Shown in pieces: positions 43,310 to 52,422 of a stretch of DNA of 64,000 nt. Within the stretch, counting starts at the first letter, position 1. Each line of letters begins with the position of its first letter. Source of the stretch: Methylobacterium sp. 2A. GTDB lineage: Bacteria; Pseudomonadota; Alphaproteobacteria; Rhizobiales; Beijerinckiaceae. The stretch lies in the NCBI RefSeq assembly GCF_009806555.1, contig NZ_VUOK01000003.1, positions 124,001 through 188,000 of the forward strand. Reading direction: 5' to 3'. The notes beneath the pieces were generated by a model, which was not told the origin of the DNA, searched no databases, and saw nothing but the letters and a program-made list of their open reading frames with translations. Made by a program: the position numbers and the translations under genes.

Positions 43310-45304
43310 GTGAAGATCGGAATACGTATCCGCCTGTATGCCGGATTCGCGTTGCTCGTTGCGATCGCTGCTGTCATCGGAGCTTTCGCAACTTACCAGC
43401 AGGATAATCTCGATCAGGAATATGAACACCTGAGCTTCATCCAGGAGAGTGCGCAGGAGATCATCGCGATGGACGGCCTCGCCGCCCAGCTCGCGGCCAA
43501 GGCTGAGTATTACCGCGTGGCGCTGGACGCCGCGCAGATCCCCGTCCTGCAGGAGGTCCGGCGCTCGCTCGAGGAAATCGCCGCGCAACGCATGGCCAAG
43601 GCCCTGACAGAAATCGGGAGAGTCCGTTATCGCGCCATCGTCGACGATGCGGCTGCGATGAAGGCCGACTTGAACCGTCTCGCGGAGGCCGGTTCCCGGC
43701 TCGATGCCACGCGGCAGCGCATCATCAAGGCGGGCAACAACCTGACCGAGCTGGTCGAGGGGCTGGTCGCCGATCTCGGTCGGGATGGCGACGATGGGAC
43801 CAAGCTGCAGGTCAGCCGCGTCCAGAATGCCGTGCTGGCCTCACGCCTCTCGGCCGCGCGCTCCATCATCGATCACGATCCGCTCTATCAGGACGAATTT
43901 CGAGGGAAGATCGAGCAGGCCAGCGCCGCTCTCCAGGACCTGCAGGACCATGGCTCCGCGGCGATTGCCGGGCGGGTGAGAGACATCGCGAACGCACTCG
44001 TCCCCTACAGGGCGGAGCTTGGCGCTTTTCACGAGGCGGCGGCCGCATCGAAAGCGATGTACGAGACCGGCATCAAGCCGCATACGGGCGCCATCGCGGC
44101 GAACTGCGCCGAACTCCGCAAGCGGATTCTGGCGACGACGGCGCAAATCAAGACGTCGACCGCCGAGACGGCCCTGCGCGCCTGGCGCATCGAGATCGGC
44201 CTCGGCACGCTCGCCCTGATCATCGGCGTGACCCTGGCCTCCATCATCGCGCGCAGCATCATCCGGCCTATCGACGGCATGGTGAAGGCCATGGCGCGCC
44301 TCGCCAACGGCGACACGGATCTCGTGGTCCCCTCGCAGGAGGCCGCGGGCGAGCTCGGTGCCATGGCCAAGGCCGTGGAGGTGTTCCGCCGCAACGCCAT
44401 TGCCAGGGCCGAGCTGGAGGCCGCCCAGGCCGCCGAGCAGGCGGCCCGCCTGCGCCGGGCTGAGCGGCGCGAACAGCTCGTCGAGATCTTCGATCAAAGG
44501 GTGGCTGCTTCCCTTGGGATTGTCACCCTGGCCACCAACGAACTCGACGCCACGGCCCATTCGATGACGCAGATCGCCGATGACACCAATGCCCAGGCGA
44601 TGGCCTCGACCACGGCCGCCGACCTGGCGTCCATGAATGTCGAGACCGTAGCGGCGGCGGCCGAGGAGATGGTCTCCTCGCTCCAGGAGATCGAGCGGCA
44701 GGTGCTCCGCGCCAACGAGGCGGCCAGCCTCGCCGCCCACGAGGCCGATGCGAGCAACGCCGCCATGGCCAGCCTGCAAGCGGCTTCCGAGCAGATCGGC
44801 GCGGCGGTGACGACGATCTCGGGCATCGCGGCCCAGACCAACCTCCTGGCGCTCAATGCCACGATCGAGGCAGCGCGTGCCGGCGAAGCGGGACGGGGCT
44901 TCGCGGTGGTGGCGGCCGAGGTGAAGGAATTGGCCGGCCAGACCGCCAAGGCGACCGATCAGATCGGCGAGCTCATCGCCGCGATCCAGACGGCCACCGC
45001 CCAGGCCGGGCAGGCAATGCAGCAGATCGCCCGCACGATCGCGAGCGTGAACGAGATCAGCGGAGCCATCGCCTCCACGGTGGTGGAGCAGACGGCGGCG
45101 ACGAGCGAGATCTCCCGCAATGCCAGCGAGGCGGCGCAGGGCACGCAGGACGTCTCATCCAACGTGTCGCGGGTGCTGGCCTCGGCCAGCGAGACCGGCA
45201 GCGCCGCCACGCAGGTGCTGAACGCGGCGGCCGAGCTGGCCAGGCAGTCGCTGGCCGTCAAGCAGGAGGTCGACAACTTCCTGAACGATATCCAGGCCGT
45301 GTAG
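43310..45304 (+). CDS. Transmembrane methyl-accepting chemotaxis protein
   Basis: 664 residues from a GTG at 43310. TM1 (about 9-31, [20 protein letters not shown]), a periplasmic helical domain of about 260 residues (31-295), TM2 (about 298-318, [19 protein letters not shown]), HAMP (about 320-372, [23 protein letters not shown]) and the MCP signalling domain with the conserved hairpin [36 protein letters not shown] (about 505-540). Inner-membrane chemoreceptor; ligand unknown. Convergent with the TetR gene 25 bp away. Confidence 0.95.
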   Translation: MKIGIRIRLYAGFALLVAIAAVIGAFATYQQDNLDQEYEHLSFIQESAQEIIAMDGLAAQLAAKAEYYRVALDAAQIPVLQEVRRSLEEIAAQRMAKALTEIGRVRYRAIVDDAAAMKADLNRLAEAGSRLDATRQRIIKAGNNLTELVEGLVADLGRDGDDGTKLQVSRVQNAVLASRLSAARSIIDHDPLYQDEFRGKIEQASAALQDLQDHGSAAIAGRVRDIANALVPYRAELGAFHEAAAASKAMYETGIKPHTGAIAANCAELRKRILATTAQIKTSTAETALRAWRIEIGLGTLALIIGVTLASIIARSIIRPIDGMVKAMARLANGDTDLVVPSQEAAGELGAMAKAVEVFRRNAIARAELEAAQAAEQAARLRRAERREQLVEIFDQRVAASLGIVTLATNELDATAHSMTQIADDTNAQAMASTTAADLASMNVETVAAAAEEMVSSLQEIERQVLRANEAASLAAHEADASNAAMASLQAASEQIGAAVTTISGIAAQTNLLALNATIEAARAGEAGRGFAVVAAEVKELAGQTAKATDQIGELIAAIQTATAQAGQAMQQIARTIASVNEISGAIASTVVEQTAATSEISRNASEAAQGTQDVSSNVSRVLASASETGSAATQVLNAAAELARQSLAVKQEVDNFLNDIQAV

Positions 45305-45329
45305 TCCGGGCCGGGCGTCGCCGCCGCTC

Positions 45330-46151
45330 TCAGATCGCGGCGGCGGGGTCCGTCTCGTCGCCGTCCCGGTCGCGCCGCTCGCGCGGCCGGCGGTCGAGGA
45401 ACGAGCGGCCCAGCGCGCGCAGCGGCGCCGTGAGCCGCCGGACATCCTCGGCCCGCTCCATGATGCGCTCGCCGTTGCGGATCTCCTTGTCGAGCCGGGC
45501 CATCGTCCGGGCGAGCGCCGGATCGTCGTCGTCGAGCCAGGTCTGGGTCACGCGGGCGAAGGCGATCACCACGCCCTGAAGCTTCAGCTGGCCGAGCGGT
45601 CCCTCGGTGTCGATCCCGGCCGCGGCCAGCATGTAACGGTGCGAGTTCAGCATGACGCCGTTCAGCGCCAGCATCGACAGCGGCTCGCCGCGCAGCGCGT
45701 AGGCGATCCGGCGGAGCGCGGGCTTGTAGGGCTCCATCGCGTCCAGGCGGCGCATCAGCACGTCGAACAGGCGCTCGCGGGTCGGCTCCTCTTCAAGGCC
45801 CGCGAGGTCTCCCTCGAGAACCTTGCGGTCGATGATCCGGGTCAGGCCGCCGAGGATTGCCCCCTTCGACGGGAACAGATCGCGCAGCTCGGCCAGCGTC
45901 AGTCCCGCCTCCTGAGCGATGTCGCCGATCTCGATATCGTTCCAGGGCTGCTCGGCGGCGAGCCGCATCAGCGCCTCGACGGCGGCTTCCCGGGGCGGCA
46001 GCTTCGGCGGGGTGTCGTCGGGCGCGGCGTTCGCTCCAGCAGAGGCCTCGGGCGCAACGCGCTCCTGCGCAACGCTCTCGGGCGCGCCGCCCGCTCTGGC
46101 TGGGCTCGCGGCCTTGCGGGGACGCTTCGCGGGGCCTTTGCTCTCAGTCAT
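45330..46151 (-). CDS. TetR-family transcriptional regulator
   Basis: 273 residues from ATG 46151. An extended low-complexity N-terminus (about 1-50, Ala/Pro/Gly-rich) precedes the TetR HTH (AVEALMRLAAEQPWNDIEIGDIAQEAGLTLAELRDLFPSKGAILGGL, about 55-101). The C-terminal helical domain has RRLDAMEPYKPALRRIAYAL and ends in an Arg/Asp-rich tail. The long disordered head is unusual for the family. It is near proC on the same strand. Confidence 0.85.
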   Translation of the reverse strand: MTESKGPAKRPRKAASPARAGGAPESVAQERVAPEASAGANAAPDDTPPKLPPREAAVEALMRLAAEQPWNDIEIGDIAQEAGLTLAELRDLFPSKGAILGGLTRIIDRKVLEGDLAGLEEEPTRERLFDVLMRRLDAMEPYKPALRRIAYALRGEPLSMLALNGVMLNSHRYMLAAAGIDTEGPLGQLKLQGVVIAFARVTQTWLDDDDPALARTMARLDKEIRNGERIMERAEDVRRLTAPLRALGRSFLDRRPRERRDRDGDETDPAAAI

Positions 46152-46254
46152 GGATCCGTCGCCCGCTCCTGTCGGTCGTCGCGCCTGATGTAGGCAATCC
46201 GCCGCGGAAAGGCAGGGGTTTCGCGCGGCCATGCCGCACGGGGCCGACCGGATG

Positions 46255-47088
46255 TCAGCCGGCGAGTTCCCCCGCCCGCCGGCGGGCCGCCGCCACGGCC
46301 TCCCGCATCAGCGCGCCGAGCCCGTCCGGGCGCATCAGCACGTCGAGGGCCGCCGCCGTGGTGCCGCCGGGAGAGGTCACGTTGCGGCGCAACTCCGCCG
46401 CGTCCGCTTGGTTCGCGTCGAGGAGCGCACCCGCCCCCGAGACCGTCGCCCGGGCGAGACGGCGCGCCACTTCCGGGGCAAGCCCGGCCGCGACGCCCGC
46501 CTCGGCCAAAGCCTCGACCAGAAGAAAGACATAGGCCGGTCCGGAGCCCGAGACCGCCGTCACCGCGTCGATCTGCGCCTCGTCGGCGAGCCACGCGACG
46601 GTGCCGTTCGCCGCCAGCAGGGCGTCCGCGGAGGCGCGTTGCCCGGGCGTGACGTCGGGATTCGCGTAGGCGCCGGTGGCGCCCCGGCCGATGCTGGCGG
46701 GCAGGTTCGGCATCGCCCGAACGACGGCCCGCGCGCGGGGAAGCCGCTCGTGCAGGTTCGCCACGGTCTTGCCGGCCAGGATCGAGACGACGAGCGTGTC
46801 GCGGCCGATCAGCCGGTCGAGGCCGGGTGCCGCCGCCTCCAGCCCCTGCGGCTTGATCCCTAAGACCAGCACGGCACCGGGCTCGGGGTCCGGCGGATTG
46901 AGGGCGAGCCCCCGTTCCGCGCACAGATCGACGATCTCGCGGCTGGGCACGGGGTCGATGAGGGTGGTGCGGCGCGGATCGAGCCCCGCCGCCAACCAGC
47001 CCGCCAGCATCGCTCCGCCCATCTTGCCGGCCCCGGCCAGGACCAGCGAGGCGGGCATCGATGCCGCGTTCGCCCCCGGGGCGCTCAC
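46255..47088 (-). CDS. proC: Pyrroline-5-carboxylate reductase
   Basis: 277 residues from a GTG at 47088 within the GTGA overlap with the YbjN gene; an internal ATG at 47058 is the alternative. NAD(P) motif LVLAGAGKMGGAMLAGWLAAG (about 14-34), VLGIKPQ (about 76) and the catalytic region AVSGSGPAYVFLLVEALAEAGVAAGL (about 177-202) are intact, as is RRNVTSPGGTTAAALDVL near the end. Makes proline from P5C with NAD(P)H. Coupled to the YbjN-family gene. Confidence 0.95.
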   Translation of the reverse strand: MSAPGANAASMPASLVLAGAGKMGGAMLAGWLAAGLDPRRTTLIDPVPSREIVDLCAERGLALNPPDPEPGAVLVLGIKPQGLEAAAPGLDRLIGRDTLVVSILAGKTVANLHERLPRARAVVRAMPNLPASIGRGATGAYANPDVTPGQRASADALLAANGTVAWLADEAQIDAVTAVSGSGPAYVFLLVEALAEAGVAAGLAPEVARRLARATVSGAGALLDANQADAAELRRNVTSPGGTTAAALDVLMRPDGLGALMREAVAAARRRAGELAG

Positions 47089-47594
47089 GCCTCGCCTTCG
47101 GTCTCGAACAGGACGGCGTCCAGCGCCTCGCGGGCGCTCTTGCCGGCCCAGAGCACGAACTGGAAGGCTTGATAATAGCGCTCGCAGGCCTCCACCGCGG
47201 TCTTCATCATGGTGGCGCATTGCGGGTGTGTCGGAACCGCGCCGCCCGTCAGCAGGAGCGCGTGGCGGAACATCACCACGCTGTCGCTCGACCACAGGTC
47301 GAAATGCCCGACCCAGAGCTGCTCGTTGATCAGCGCGACGAGGCGCATCACCTCGGTCCGCTGCCGGTCCGGAACCTTGAGATCGAACGCGCAGGCGACG
47401 TGCAACGCCTCCACATCCTCGATCCAGGTGAAGGCCACGTTGTAATCGGTCCAGCGGCCGGGGCTCGTCACCGACATCTCGTCGGTCTCGGCCCGGTCGA
47501 AGATCCAATCGCGCAGGGACGCCAGACGTTCGACGACGTCGAGCGGATGCTCGTTCCTATCCGGATCGTGAAAGTCGACGTTGAGCAGCGGCAT
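47085..47594 (-). CDS. YbjN domain-containing protein
   Basis: 169 residues from ATG 47594 (MPLLNVDFHDPDRNEHPLDVVERLASLRDW); the upstream extension to 47765 is not family-like. YbjN/type III secretion chaperone-like fold: WTDYNVAFTWIEDVEALHVACAFDLKVPDRQRTEVMRLVALINEQLWVGHFDLWSSDSVVMFRHALLL. The fixed YbjN-proC pairing is common in alphaproteobacteria. Role unsettled. Confidence 0.85.
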   Translation of the reverse strand: MPLLNVDFHDPDRNEHPLDVVERLASLRDWIFDRAETDEMSVTSPGRWTDYNVAFTWIEDVEALHVACAFDLKVPDRQRTEVMRLVALINEQLWVGHFDLWSSDSVVMFRHALLLTGGAVPTHPQCATMMKTAVEACERYYQAFQFVLWAGKSAREALDAVLFETEGEA

Positions 47595-47900
47595 GACGAT
47601 CCAAAAGGACGGTCCGGTCGAGAAATCCGGCCCGTCGTGAGCGGTGATGCGAAACCGGAGTGCCGAGAACACCCCGAGACCTTTAACGGCCGGCCGATCT
47701 GCGCCGGGGGTGATGCGATCGACTGTCGAAGCTCCGCGGACATCGCCCCGCAGCCCCCGAATCACCCTATGCCCGACTATAAACCGGCCGTGACTCGCGA
47801 CACAAAGTGCAGGTCATAATCGGTGAACAGGAAACCGGGTCATCGCTGCGGCTTCCTGTGTAAAAGCCCCCCGCGTTGCCGCGCGGACTCAGACCGCGGC
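47595..47900. other. Intergenic region between YbjN-proC and UbiK genes
   Basis: About 306 bp, expected to hold the YbjN-proC promoter. A weak 7-bp stem (ACAGGAA/TTCCTGT, 47827-47859) lies just downstream of the ubiK stop and might help terminate it. No gene seen. Confidence 0.45.
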
Positions 47901-48185
47901 TCAGACCACCTCGCTCAGGCCGGCCGCGCCCGCTGCGGCGGGGCCGGATTTCGCCTCGAGGGCCGCGACGCGGGCCGTGAGGGCCTCGTTCTGCGCCTGC
48001 AGGCTGGTGACGAGGTCGCGCAGGACGTCGAGCTCTTCCCGGGAGGCGATGTCGAGATCACGGATGACGCGTTCGAGCTGGGCCCGGACCACGGTCTCGG
48101 CCTCGCGGCGCACGCCCTGCGCGGCACCGGCCGCATCGGTCATCAGGCGGGCGAGGTCGTCGAACAGGCGATTGGAGGGGGGCAT
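47901..48185 (-). CDS. ubiK: UbiK/BMFP-family ubiquinone biosynthesis accessory factor
   Basis: 94 residues from ATG 48185 (MPPSNRLFDDLARLMTDAAGAAQGVRREAETVV). The family is an amphipathic N-terminal helix followed by a long coiled coil (REELDVLRDLVTSLQAQNEALTARVAALE), as here. UbiK helps aerobic ubiquinone synthesis by binding Ubi proteins and lipids. The Ala/Gly tail is family-typical. Confidence 0.88.
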   Translation of the reverse strand: MPPSNRLFDDLARLMTDAAGAAQGVRREAETVVRAQLERVIRDLDIASREELDVLRDLVTSLQAQNEALTARVAALEAKSGPAAAGAAGLSEVV

Positions 48186-48333
48186 CGGGGTCTCCCGGAT
48201 CGGCCGGCTGCCGCGACGGCCGCCTGACGGCGCGATTCGAGCTGACGAGATAGGAATCTTCGGTGCGCGGAGCAACGTCCGGATCGTCCGGGTCGCGGAG
48301 CAGGGCCGGATCGGACCCCGCTCCGCACCGAAC

Positions 48334-48591
48334 TCACATGCGGTGCATGCGGCGATGCATGCGGTGGTGCATCATCCGCCGTTCCATCCGGCGGTGCATG
48401 CGGTGATGCATCATGCGGCGCTCCATCCGCCGGTGCATGCGGTGATGCTCCATGGGCGTCATCCGGACCTGGGTCACGGCGTCGGGGGCAGCGACGGCGC
48501 CCGGCATGGCGGGGGCCGCGGAAGCGGGCTGCACGAGGGCGGCACCGCCCAGCGAGGCCAGCACGGCGAAGGCGAAGGTCAGTTTCCTCAC
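48334..48591 (-). CDS. Secreted His/Met/Arg-repeat protein
   Basis: 85 residues: a signal peptide (RKLTFAFAVLASLGGAALVQPASA), a short linker, then a tandem repeat of 13 residues (HHRMHRRMERRMM) present about 2.6 times at 49-85, ending in MHRRMHRM. At the DNA level a 39-bp unit is duplicated. The His/Met/Arg content suggests copper or other soft-metal binding in the periplasm, or an arginine-rich nucleic-acid or membrane binder; neither is shown. It has no known domain. Confidence 0.75.
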   Translation of the reverse strand: MRKLTFAFAVLASLGGAALVQPASAAPAMPGAVAAPDAVTQVRMTPMEHHRMHRRMERRMMHHRMHRRMERRMMHHRMHRRMHRM

Positions 48592-48723
48592 GAGGAGACT
48601 CCAATTCTCTGATGGCCGGGTATGAGGCCCGGTTCATCCTCCCGGACGGGAGGTGCGGAGAGTCGTCTCGTGCCGCGGGCGGCACGGCGGACCGTCGAGG
48701 GCCCGCCGCCATCAACTTCTGAC

Positions 48724-49440
48724 TTAGAGATTCGTTTCCTCGAACGCCTTCACCCACTCGGCGCAGATGCCGGAGCGGACGATGTCGTTGCGGGTAAACT
48801 CAACCACCGGTATCGGCATCATCCGGCTTTTGACGAGATGCATCACCGTGCGCAGGCCGGAGGTCTCGCGCAGGTCGGTTTGCGACACGTCGCCGTTGAT
48901 GATGACCTGACAATCGTCGCCGATCCGGGTCAGGAACATCTTGATCTCGTTGGTCGTGGTGTTCTGCGCCTCGTCGAGGATCACGAGGCAGTTCTTGAAG
49001 GTGCGCCCGCGCATCACCTCGAACGGGACGATCTCGATGTCGCCGGCCTTGAGCGCGATCTCGAAGGCGGCCGCGCCCATCCGTTCCTTCATGGCCTCGG
49101 TCAGCGGGGCGACCCAGGGGGCGATCTTCTCCTCGAGGGTTCCGGGGAAGTAGCCGAGCGAGCGGCCCGAGGGCACGTTCGGGCGGGTGATGACCACCTT
49201 GGCGATGCGGCGCTGGCGGAGCTGGTCGGCGGCGCGGGTGCCGGCGATGAAGGTCTTGCCGGTGCCGGCGGGCCCCAGGACGATGACCTGCGGGGAGCGG
49301 GCGAGGGCATCGAGGTATTCGGCCTGGCGTTCGGTGAGAGGTTGGATCGGAGCGAGGTTGCGTTCTTCGTCGAAGCGTGTGCGGTGAATACGGGACGTAC
49401 GGTCTTCAACCAGTTCAAGGCGTGCGCGGCGTCTCTTCAT
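48724..49440 (-). CDS. PhoH-family ATPase
   Basis: 238 residues from ATG 49440. Walker A VLGPAGTGKTFIAG (about 54-67), the VITRPNVPSGRSLGYFPGTLEEKI loop and Walker B NCLVILDEAQNTTTNEIKMFLTR (about 150-172), then DVSQTDLRETSGL. PhoH/YbeZ proteins are RNA-linked ATPases; the usual YbeY partner is not adjacent. Confidence 0.92.
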   Translation of the reverse strand: MKRRRARLELVEDRTSRIHRTRFDEERNLAPIQPLTERQAEYLDALARSPQVIVLGPAGTGKTFIAGTRAADQLRQRRIAKVVITRPNVPSGRSLGYFPGTLEEKIAPWVAPLTEAMKERMGAAAFEIALKAGDIEIVPFEVMRGRTFKNCLVILDEAQNTTTNEIKMFLTRIGDDCQVIINGDVSQTDLRETSGLRTVMHLVKSRMMPIPVVEFTRNDIVRSGICAEWVKAFEETNL

Positions 49441-49871
49441 GGATGTACACTCCAACGGGACTTGCCAACCTGGATTTGTCGCTGAACTGCCGTTTACCTA
49501 TTTGCTCCCGGATTTACGTCTTTCGCGGAACTAATACGGGCCCCTTCCCAAAGGTTCCGCGCCGCGCTCGTCCGCCTGTGGAGAGCGTCACGACATGCCG
49601 CGCGCGGCCGAATACGCAATGCAACTGTCGCACCAGCGTGATTCGTGCCCCACGATTGCGCGCAGGGTGTGACCGGGGGGTGACGGTGGACTCGGCCGGT
49701 TCGAAAAAGTCGCCGTGCTGGCGCGGATGCATCAGGCTTGGAATGAGGCTCGGGATGGGGGAGACGCGATGACGCGGCATCCGGCACGATCACGATCCTC
49801 CCCGCCCGCTCGGGCGAAGCCGGCCGACCCTGCCGCCCTGGAACGTCCGGGCTTGATCGGCGGGACGGGCC
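49441..49871. other. Intergenic region between phoH and uvrD-type helicase
   Basis: About 431 bp. It should contain the phoH promoter (AT-richer around 49470-49545). The remainder looks non-coding on both strands; no RNA gene or clear terminator recognised. Confidence 0.5.
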
Positions 49872-52238
49872 TCACCCGGCCTGGATGAAGCTGTCGAGGA
49901 CCATCTTCCGGCCGGCCTTGTCGAAGTCAACGGTCAGCTTGTTGCCGTCCACGCCGGCGATCGTTCCGGGGCCGAACTTGGTGTGGAAGACCCGCTGACC
50001 GGCCTGGAACGCCGAGGGCGCGCCCGTGGACTTGGCGATCAGCTCGCCCTCGATCTGGCGCGGGCCGCCGCGCTGTCCGCCCGAACGCCCGCCCGGCCCG
50101 GAGCCGAAGCCGCGGCCGCCTTGCGGCGCCGTGTTGGCCTGCGCCCGCTGCCAGCCGGGCGTGCCGTAGCTCGACCCGAAGGGCGTCGGGTTGCGGTCGA
50201 ACCGCGAGGCGCCGGCTGAGAAATGCGCCGGGGCCTCGACCACGTCGACCGCCGATTCCGGCAACTCGTCGATGAACCGGGACGGGATGGTCGAGGACCA
50301 CAGGCCGTGGATGCGCCGGTTCACCGCGAAGGAGAGTTTTGCGCGCTTGCGCGCCCGGGTGAGGCCGACATGGGCGAGCCGCCGCTCCTCCTCCAGGCCG
50401 GCCCGGCCGCTCTCGTCGAGCGCGCGCTGGTTGGGGAACAGGCCGTCCTCCCAGCCGGGCAGGAACACGGTGTCGAATTCGAGCCCCTTGGCGGCGTGGA
50501 GCGTCATCAGCGAGACCCGCTCGGCCCCCTCGGCCTCGGAGGCCTCCATCACCAGGGAGACGTGCTCCAGGAAGGCCGCCATGTCGGGGAATTCCTCCAT
50601 GGAGCGGACGAATTCCTTGAGGTTCTCCAGGCGCCCGGCGGCGTCGGCCGAGCGGTCCTTCTGCCACATCTCGGTGTAGCCGGATTCCTCCAGGATGGTC
50701 TGCGCGACCTCGCTGTGCGGCTGCGATTCCACGAGCCGCGCCCAGCGGGAAAAGCTCTCGGTGAGCGCCCGCAGGGTGGAGCGGACCCGGGGCTTCAGCT
50801 CATCGGTCTCGCACAGGCGCTCGGCGGCGATCCGCAGGGGGACGCGGTTGGCGCGGCCATAGGTGTGGAGCTGCTGGAGCGTGGCGTCGCCCAGGCCGCG
50901 CTTCGGGGTGTTGGCGATCCGCTCGAAGGCGAGGTCGTCGCTGACGTTCACGGTGGCGCGCAGATAGGCCAGGGCGTCGCGGATCTCGGCCCGTTCGTAG
51001 AAGCGCGGGCCGCCGATCACCCGATAGGGCAGCCCGAGCTGGACGAACCGGTCCTCGATCTCGCGCATCTGCGCGGAGATCCGCACCAGCACGGCGATCT
51101 CCGACAGGGGATGCTGTTTGGCCTGCAGGGATTCGATCGACTCGGCGAGCAGCCGCGCCTCCTCCTCGGAATCCCAGGCCCCCGTGACAGTGACGCGCTC
51201 GCCCGGCTCGTCGTCGGTGCGCAGGGTCTTGCCGAGCCGGCTCTCGTTCTTGGCGATCAGCCCCGAGGCGGCCGCCAGGATGTGACCGGTCGAGCGGTAG
51301 TTGCGCTCCAGCCGCACCACCACCGCGCCGGGAAAATCGTGCTCGAACCGGAGGATGTTGTCGACCTCCGCGCCGCGCCAGCCATAGATCGACTGGTCGT
51401 CGTCGCCCACGCAGGCGATATTCTTTCGGGATTGCGCCAGCAATCTCAGCCAGAGGTACTGGGCGACGTTGGTGTCCTGATACTCGTCCACCAGGATGTA
51501 GCGGAAGCGGTCCTGATAGTTGGCCAGGACGTCGGGGTTCTCGCGCCAGAGCTTGAGGCAGAGAAGCAGAAGATCGCCGAAATCGACGGCGTTCAGCGTG
51601 GCCAGCCGGGCCTGATAGGCGGTGTAGAGCGCGCCGCCCTTGCCGAACGCGAAGGAAGAGGCCTCGCCCGGGGGCACCTGCTCGGGGCCGAGGCCGCGGT
51701 TCTTCCAGCCGTCGATGGCCGAGGCCAGAGCCCGGGCGGGCCAGCGCTTCTCGTCGACGTTCTGATCGGCGATGACCTGCTTCATCAGCCGGAGCTGGTC
51801 GTCGGTGCCGAGGATGGTGAAGTCGGATTTCAGCCCGACCAGCTCGGCATGGCGGCGCAGGATCTTGGTGCCGATGGCGTGGAAGGTGCCGAGCCAGGGC
51901 ATGCCCTCGCCGGCCGGGCCGATCAGCGCGCCGATCCGGTGCTTCATCTCCCGGGCGGCCTTGTTGGTGAAGGTCACCGCCAGGATGTCGAAGGGGCGCG
52001 CCCGGTTGGTGGCGATCAGGTGCGCGATGCGGGTGGTCAGAACCCGGGTCTTGCCGGTGCCGGCCCCGGCCAGCACGAGGACCGGGCCCTCCGTGGTCTC
52101 GACGGCGCGGCGCTGCTCCGGGTTGAGGCCGTCGAGGTAGGCGGCGGCGTCGCGGCGGAGCGCGCCCATGGCGCGGGCGGCGATGGAGGAGGACGGAGCG
52201 CCGTCCCCGGCGGGCTGCGCATGCGGGCGGTTCTGCAT
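49872..52238 (-). CDS. UvrD/PcrA-type ATP-dependent 3'-5' DNA helicase
   Basis: 788 residues from ATG 52238 (SD-like AGGGAAGCGGG upstream). UvrD/REP motifs are all present: LAGAGTGKTRVLTTRIAHL (Walker A), TFTNKAAREMK (Ia), VDEYQDTN (II), DDDQSIYGWRGA (III), RLERNYRS (IV), LMTLHAAKGLEFDTVFLPGWEDGLFP (V) and LEEERRLAHVGLTRA (VI). The C-terminus has a Gly/Gln-rich linker and a final HTKFGPGTIAGVDGNKLTVDFDKAGRKMV Tudor-like domain as in PcrA. Acts in excision repair and replication. Confidence 0.95.
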   Translation of the reverse strand: MQNRPHAQPAGDGAPSSSIAARAMGALRRDAAAYLDGLNPEQRRAVETTEGPVLVLAGAGTGKTRVLTTRIAHLIATNRARPFDILAVTFTNKAAREMKHRIGALIGPAGEGMPWLGTFHAIGTKILRRHAELVGLKSDFTILGTDDQLRLMKQVIADQNVDEKRWPARALASAIDGWKNRGLGPEQVPPGEASSFAFGKGGALYTAYQARLATLNAVDFGDLLLLCLKLWRENPDVLANYQDRFRYILVDEYQDTNVAQYLWLRLLAQSRKNIACVGDDDQSIYGWRGAEVDNILRFEHDFPGAVVVRLERNYRSTGHILAAASGLIAKNESRLGKTLRTDDEPGERVTVTGAWDSEEEARLLAESIESLQAKQHPLSEIAVLVRISAQMREIEDRFVQLGLPYRVIGGPRFYERAEIRDALAYLRATVNVSDDLAFERIANTPKRGLGDATLQQLHTYGRANRVPLRIAAERLCETDELKPRVRSTLRALTESFSRWARLVESQPHSEVAQTILEESGYTEMWQKDRSADAAGRLENLKEFVRSMEEFPDMAAFLEHVSLVMEASEAEGAERVSLMTLHAAKGLEFDTVFLPGWEDGLFPNQRALDESGRAGLEEERRLAHVGLTRARKRAKLSFAVNRRIHGLWSSTIPSRFIDELPESAVDVVEAPAHFSAGASRFDRNPTPFGSSYGTPGWQRAQANTAPQGGRGFGSGPGGRSGGQRGGPRQIEGELIAKSTGAPSAFQAGQRVFHTKFGPGTIAGVDGNKLTVDFDKAGRKMVLDSFIQAG

Positions 52239-52422
52239 CCCGCTTCCCTGGACCAAATCGCGAACGGCGTCGAGGTGGTTCGGGTGGGATGCGACCGGTG
52301 GGTGTGGGGTGAGAGCCGTCCGATCCGCACACACTTCGCGGCGCGCTGTAGGTTTGGGGACGGTTTGATCGGTCGCGATCTACGCTTGGTGGACGGGAAT
52401 ATGTCGTCGCAGGAGGCCGCGA

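Noticed and set aside
47827..47859. Terminator after ubiK (ACAGGAA/TTCCTGT stem)
   Set aside because: Only a 7-bp stem with a 19-nt loop and no convincing U-run; mentioned only within the intergenic entry.
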